A stretch of DNA of 64,000 bases from Cheiracanthium punctorium (Eukaryota > Arthropoda > Arachnida > Araneae > Cheiracanthiidae). A program made the translations under genes and the position numbers. Of the stretch, positions 58,042 to 64,000 are shown one piece after another (the first letter of the stretch is position 1; each line of letters starts with the position of its first letter). Location: the NCBI GenBank assembly GCA_038373885.1, contig JAWZYV010016535.1:186001-250000 (forward strand), given 5' to 3'. Below the pieces are notes generated by a model. That model was not told the origin of the DNA, did not search any database, and saw only the letters and a list, made by a program, of their open reading frames with translations.

Positions 58042-58894
58042 AGTGTATGTTTGGGACTCAAAAGTTTAAAATGGCTTTCTAATTTCACTTTTTGTTTTTT
58101 AAATGCCCAACTACATACAATATTTGCTTACCATCTAAAAATGGATTAAAAAATTTACCTAGATATGGTTAATAACTCTTTACTGAATAAAAACCTGAAA
58201 TTTCCTCAAAAAATTCAAATCTCCGAAAAAATATTACTGTTATAGTTGCGTAATTCAAATTAACTGCTGTTTACTTACCTAACTACCCAGGATGCCAGGA
58301 TATGAGAATAAGTCTAAAAATAAAACTTAAAATGTGACAATGCTTAGCAAAATTATTAGCTGTCTATAAAATATCATCAATAAAATTATTAATAGGTTTA
58401 GCTGTTGTAATTTGAGGATCCTTTGCGGAACTTTCTACTGCCACAAAAATAATGCTTTCGTGCTCTTACTAAATGATGTTTTTTTCAGAGTGCGCTGTGT
58501 AAGGGCTATGATGCACTTACAGAATAAATGTATTTAATTATCTTACACTATTTGGCTACCAAAATTAGTATTGAATATTACTCACTTTCTGGCTTCCTTC
58601 TTTAACTTCCAGTATTTTTTTAAATTATTGTTGCTGTTTGCTGTGATTTGAAAAATTATATTTTCGCAGAAAAGCGACGTGTTTAGCTAATTTTTTATTG
58701 AATTTATGTAAAAATTGGTGAATAGCTGTTGCAACATCACATAATATCTAGTGTTTACGATTTCTGGTTTTTATCTTATCAGTCCCTTCCAGGTTTCAGA
58801 TATTTTCTTTGCTTCTAATACTTGTTGTAAATTTGTACGTGTTCATTTTTCAGAATGCAAAATGAGATTTTCCTAAAAAAATCGACGGTATGAT
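58042..58894. other. AT-rich DNA, nothing recognised
   Basis: No exon or repeat end seen. Confidence 0.45.
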
Positions 58895-59600
58895 TTTGAT
58901 GAATTTACACATTTTAAACTATTTGGAATTCATGTATGCTCTTTTTACGGTGATGGACGCATGTATGTATGTGTGCGTGTGTGTGAGTAAATACGAAACC
59001 TCTTAGACGGTGCTTTCGATTGAGCTGATATTTTATTTACATATTATAGACCACCAGATCACCCTCTTACGGCTGGTATTGATTTTGCTGTGTGTAGGAT
59101 TTATAATTGTTTTTTACATGGATACAAAAAAATTTTTCTTTACATTATGGATTATGGGCGAAAATTCTTTTTAGTGCCTTGACCTCTTAACGGTTCCTTC
59201 GATTAAGCGTAAATTGGGTATGTATATTAGTAGGTCACAGACACATAACTTGCATAGATTTTGATGGGTGTATTGATTATACTCTTTATGCATTTCTACA
59301 AAAATAATTCTTATACTTTTCGGCAAATAGACGCAAGTTCCTGAAATTGCACTAGCACCTATATGATACATTCGATTTTGCGCAAAATTAGATATGCATG
59401 TTATAGGTCACTTTCTTACTGTGTAAAAGCTTAGCGTGTGTAGGACTTAAGTTTTTTAGAGGGGTACTAAAAAGTATTCCTACACTATGCGGCTTATGAA
59501 CTCAAATTATTTGAAGTGCACTATCGTCTAAGCATTACGTACGATTAAGTTGAATAAAATTTACTTACATCCTTTGTAAAGATCAAGTATTTGGAAAGTC
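58895..59600 (+). repeat. Degenerate ~170-bp tandem repeat
   Basis: Unit starts near 58995 (CTCTTAGACGGTGCTTTCGA), 59180 (CTCTTAACGGTTCCTTCGAT), 59350 (ACCTATATGATACATTCGAT) and 59525 (TCGTCTAAGCATTACGTACG). Each is followed by a TATGTTATAGGTCAC-like phrase and, downstream, GTGTGTAGGA(T/C)TTA. A related piece is at 20460-20540. The phrase at 58925-58980 is shared with 46985-47070. Confidence 0.65.
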
Positions 59601-62084
59601 GAGGGGAATTACTCCAGATTTTTATGTTAGTGTAACTGTGTTATTGTTATCTATCATGTAAAAATGAAAAATTTAGCATGTTTTATGTAATACCCACGTA
59701 AAGTCACTTTATTTGTTAAAAATGAGAACTTTTTGCTGATTAAGTAAATTTTGTAAATTAAATAAAATGGTTTACTGACATACAGGTTGAGATTTTAATT
59801 AAATTCTGTCTAACAGAAAAGTAACAAGCATTTCTGTTTCAGCAATAGAGAAATTTGTTTTACAGTATGTACATGATGTCCGTCACGTTTCTACAGAATA
59901 CTTTATTTTATTAACTATTTTGTTTTCTGTCAAAAGGATTGATAAAACATTTTTTTAAGAATTAGATACGCTTTAATTATGTATGCTGACATACTTAATG
60001 TCGAAAAACACAGTGTAAAAATTTTAAATTTCACTGATTAATATAGAAACTATATTGCTTGCTTAATGCTTATGCAAGTTTTAAACATGCTGTCACCAAA
60101 AATAATAGTTTTGAGATCTAATATTAGCGTTCCTGATGATTAAGTCAATAATAATTTGAGTCTCTAATCTCTGCCATCATTTGCAGTTAATTGGATCAGT
60201 TCGAGACATAAAATTATTTTTAAAGTGGATGTTTTTAAGAGTACTTTCTTACTGTACTATCCAACTTGCATAAAAAATTCAAAAATATACTTAACAAGAG
60301 TGAATTTAAACCAGCCGAAAATATAAATATGTATATTCTTCAAAACTAAATTAAATATTTTCATTTTTTTATTGAAAATATTACCTATAAGATAAAGAAT
60401 TGTACATGGTAAAAAAATATATTTTGTAATGAAATTACATTTTTAAGTTTCATTCAAGTCCAACTGCTTCATCTATTTAAGAAAAAATATGTTGAACATA
60501 CACAATAAGATATTATCTCAAATAATACAAGTAACAATTTTTTCGTGTTCATGTTCCAATAAATTCTTTATCAACTTCTCTATTGGTTATTGTATGTTTT
60601 CTTTTGATGTACATCATCCATATATAATGTCTCTGAGGCACTTCATAAAACCAATAATGCTTAGAAACGCAATTTTATGTCGAAAGCATACAGTAATTCA
60701 AAGGACCTTTGATCTAAATCCATCACTGAACCCGCAGAGTGAGACTAACAAGGTTTCGCCGACATGTTGTTTGGACAATCACATTGCAAGAAATTTCTCT
60801 GAGTGATTCTAGACAGAATTGGATATTTTATTTCTTCTCGAACTAAAATTATGAGTATATTGACTGTTACTTAAGGATATATATGCACTCGGTAAAAGCT
60901 ATAATAAGAGAATAATTTTAGAGTGAAGTAAATTGAACAAATGCGTTATGGATTTCTTATGTTTCATTATTATAAATTCCATTCGTATTTTAGTTCCTCA
61001 TATTACTGGCATGCAATCTAAATTTTAACAGAGAAGGGACATTTTGAGATTTAACTTCACCTTAGCGCCGTCTTAACTATTTTGATACATTCTGTGGTAA
61101 CACCAAATATGGAAATGATCGTATGGCATTCTTCGTTTTCTGCTTTTAGCATAGTCCAGAGCTTTGGTTTTAATTTGCCGTGGTCTAGAGATCCAGAGTG
61201 AATTGGCGTTAAATAGAGTTTGAGTTTTTTTAGTTTTTTAGATACACACATTAATATGTTATGTCTATAATGTTGAAAATTCATTGTCATTTTTAATATT
61301 TTATTTTTTTTTACTTAATATGACAACTTTAGCTATAAAAATCTATTTAGTGGTCTTGTTTTGCAGAAGGAACGAACAGTTATATTATAAATCTCTGCTA
61401 TTAGTTTTTGTTTGAGATTTCCACTGGGAAATTTGGAATTTTTAATTTAGTTTTGCGTTTTCTAATGTTTCTTTTTGTGTAAATTCCCACTGCCGTTATG
61501 GTATTTGATTTGAATATAAGCGCATAACGTGTTTAAATTACTCAGTTTTAATTCTTCAGTTTACATGAAGTGAGTTTTTTTTTTACTGGCGTCCGCAGAT
61601 CACAGTGAAGAGTGCTTTATTTCTCGAAAAAGGAATAGGAAACGGTGATTTTCCTTGGACATCTTTAACAATAGAGTTTTTTATGACATACCTGCATGAG
61701 ATACGCTTGGAGAATAAACTCGAGCCACAGTCACTTTCGCTTTTCGTCCAGGCATTTTAAAGATTTAATTAGTATATTATATAAAGGGCGGAATATTTAT
61801 TTTTTCGATTTTCCTTCTTTAAAATATCGCCAAAAGGGCAATAGCTATGTATTAGTAGTAACCTTTGCAGGCTTACCGCAGTTCCAACTGTCCTTTATGT
61901 GTGGTACAACCGTCTATTTGAAATCCCATGTTAAAGAAATTACCATTAGCGGATAGGAAGTTTAGAACACTAAATTTTCCTTTTCTGCGGTCTTTATGTT
62001 TTAAAATATGTTATTTCAGCTTGGCTTACAGAATTAATATGCTTTTGAGGTCCATAATATGACGACTTCTTACCTCACACTAGC
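59601..62084. other. AT-rich DNA, nothing assigned
   Basis: Several open frames of 77-105 codons (60489-60806 plus, 61057-61290 minus, 61696-61956 plus) have no domain, no consistent splice sites and AT-driven composition. Confidence 0.4.
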
Positions 62085-62757
62085 TGCAATTCTTCGCATG
62101 GAAGGAAAAAAATATTAATTTATTTACTTATTTTGGTACAAATGATTCAATTAATCAAGGGATACAGAATCTCAAAAAGTGCACAATTTTTACTCGTGAC
62201 TTATAGTTCCCGCACCAATATAACCACAGACGATTTAAAGCGGCATGACGGCGAGAAGTAGCATGATGAAACAGAATGTACATTAGTGTTACTGGCATTC
62301 AAAAAGAAATGACAAACGGAATTACTCATTTTGCCTTATTTCTACAGAACAAAGATTTTGTTTTTAGATTCAAGTTCGGTCATTAATGCTTCAAAGAACC
62401 AACTTCACATGGCGTGAGTAACAGCATTATTTTATCTTGTAGCAAAGCGTCAGCAATACACATGCGCAGTCATGTTGCAGATGACCTTAGTGAAATTTTA
62501 TCTTACGGCATACTGTTAAAATACTGTTGATACTATAGAGAAAAAATGTATGAAGCATTCGATGTACTTCCTACGTTTTGAATGCAAAATTGCACCATGT
62601 TTCTGTGCGTTCCTGAGGTAACTTTTGCATGAGAGTATTTTACCCTCACTGAACTTCTAATGCATAACTTATGATCTAAACTTATAATTTCAAACTTTTA
62701 CATAAAAATGATCTGGATTTCACTTACGATTTGCACTTTAAATAAATATTTAGTGTT
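62085..62757 (+). mobile_element. Dispersed repeat, family B, copy 3
   Basis: Begins TAGCTGCAATTCTTCGCATG and shares GATACAGAATCTCAAAAAGT, AGTGTTACTGGCATTCAAAA, TTTCTACAGAACAAAGATTT, CATTATTTTATCTTGTAG, CATGTTGCAGATGACCTTAG and AATGCATAACTTA with the copy at 48187. The link to the start phrase is weaker than in the other copies. Confidence 0.65.
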
Positions 62758-62761
62758 ACAG

Positions 62762-62985
62762 GAGTTGAAAATATACTAGAGGAAGAATCTAGAATTTCAG
62801 AAGAAATTTTTTCAGTTTCACCAAAGAATCAAGGTAAAAGGAAACTTCAAATGAATATTAGCCAGTTTGTGCCTAAGAAGTTGATTAAAAGTGACGCAAA
62901 CAAAATAGATGAAGCTCTCATGCGATTATTTATGCAGTATGTAAGCAGCATGCATGCCAAACACTTTTTACATACATATGAGTAA
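62762..62985 (+). pseudogene. hAT transposase fragment, exon-like
   Basis: The plus frame reads GVENILEEESRISEEIFSVS, then KLQMNISQFVPKKLIKSDAN and KIDEALMRLFMQYVSSMHAK to a TAA at 62985-62987. The block QFV.K...SD..KIDEALMR.F matches the segment of hAT transposases that follows the BED finger (typically KFV.R.T..DQ..IDEALARA.Y). It is the middle of such a protein; finger and catalytic domains are missing. The frame starts right after an acceptor-like TTTAGTGTTACAG, and a donor-like TAT|GTAAGC lies at 62940/62941. It could therefore be an internal exon of a decayed or host-adopted transposase gene. The next acceptor I found (near 63472) gives no open phase-0 continuation. Confidence 0.5.
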
Positions 62986-62987
62986 GG

Positions 62988-64000
62988 ACAAAAGTATATA
63001 AAAAGCATCGGAAAAAAATGTTGATTTTAGAAAGATGTGCATATTTAACAGTACATTATAGAATATAATTCAAATATTTTTTCCCAAAACTTACTGTTAA
63101 TATACTTGATTAAAGAAAGCTAGTATGTTGATTACAAGGTTTTTTTTAAACATTTTACTATTGTACTAAGGTATAATACATGTTAAAAAGGACGTATATT
63201 TTCATTTTTAAATTGAATAAAATAGTCATAATAAAGCTACCATAAATAAAAGAACAGGAAAAAGATCTGTTTTCTTTTTTTAAAAGAACGGGAACAGTGA
63301 ACAACTGTTCTTTGAAAATAACGGTTTTCCCCATCTCTATTTCTTTTAAACTCAGCTCGGGCGATAATTTAGTGATTGTTTTCTTGAAGATGTTATTTAC
63401 GATCATATTATTAGTTATCAGTGAAAAATTGTTCAAAATTTCGTAAAATACTAAATAATTATTTTTCGTAGGCCGATTTCTGAAAAATCATTTCGAGGTG
63501 CATGGTTTTAATACAATTTCATAGGAGTTCGGCACAGGACGAGAGAAAATAGCTTTCATGAATTTGCTTACATGGGACATTATCTTAATTTTATTTGCAT
63601 TTTTTTCTAAAACTATGTACTTAATGGTAATTACAATGTTAAAATTAAAAAGAATATTTGCTGAAAAGGATATTGACATGTTAATTGTTCGTTGTGTTAA
63701 TTTCATAAACTACATTTTTTTTATAGTTCAAATGCAATTTCTGAAATTTCCATTTAGTACTGTATTCGGTAAATTTAAAAAATCTCACCTCGAAAATACC
63801 ATTTTTTAGGAGTCAGCCAGCATAGTAAACCTTTAGTAATAGCTAAACCGAAAGAGAACACTGAAAACTGTTTTTTTATTCTCGATCTAAGGATCGGTAT
63901 AAAATTCTTAGTTGGCGTGTAACATAATACTTACGAAATTTTAGAGCATAAAAATAAATAAAAGAATGACAACGGAAAGCAACATTTCCAAAATATCAAG
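62988..64000. other. AT-rich DNA to the window end
   Basis: No exon could be joined to the hAT-like fragment here. An inverted word pair, TTTCGAGGTG near 63493 and CACCTCGAAA near 63787, is the only structure noticed. Confidence 0.4.

Noticed and set aside
1..64000. CRISPR array, bacterial operons or prophage
   Set aside because: The tandem repeats have no regular short spacers, no ribosome-binding-site-led ORF series exists, and the spliced gene and transposon types are eukaryotic.

Overview
This window is AT-rich eukaryotic nuclear DNA, most likely from an arthropod. The repeat types resemble those of spiders and other chelicerates or of repeat-rich insects, but the sequence alone does not fix the lineage. 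Evidence for a eukaryote: a spliced gene with GT-AG borders and a poly(A) signal, a complete Tc1-type transposon, remnants of Helitron, hAT, pogo-like and non-LTR elements, tRNA-derived SINE-like units, many short inverted-repeat elements and microsatellites. There is no operon structure, rRNA gene, intact tRNA gene or CRISPR array.

Only one host gene is well supported. It is a two-exon plus-strand gene (coding exons 40452-40589 and 44951-45241) that would encode a 142-residue, cysteine-rich protein with no signal peptide and no family I recognise. An in-frame stop just upstream fixes its start. The 4.36-kb intron holds two DNA transposons: an internally deleted element (41289-42068) and a complete Tc1-like element (42339-43843). 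The second has an uninterrupted 359-codon DD34E transposase frame, a TATA box and a poly(A) signal.

Layout. 1-11.6 kb: AT-rich DNA with almost no recognisable content. 11.6-17.2 kb: a family-A repeat, a Helitron N-terminal remnant, a 1.96-kb element built from tandem repeats, and an element whose ends carry arrays of CAAGCTTG. 17.2-29.7 kb: mostly unique AT-rich DNA with a 300-bp direct-repeat pair, a 373-bp MITE and a doubtful LTR-type remnant. 29.7-37.6 kb: dense in repeats, with a 1.5-kb long-inverted-repeat element, nested MITEs, a 630-bp foldback element and a 2.5-kb composite built of tandem units. 37.6-40.4 kb: simple-sequence DNA. 40.4-45.4 kb: the gene. 47-54 kb: a MITE, a SINE, three dispersed families, a pogo-like MITE and foldback elements. 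54.4-55.0 kb: a possible LINE ORF1-like remnant. 57.7-58.0 kb: a hAT MITE with an 8-bp target duplication. 59 kb: degenerate tandem repeats. 62-63 kb: a family-B repeat followed by a hAT transposase fragment that looks exon-like.

No new multi-gene system is visible. The best leads are the orphan cysteine-rich gene with a possibly active transposon in its intron, the CAAGCTTG-array element, the 630-bp foldback element, and the hAT-derived exon candidate at the right edge.
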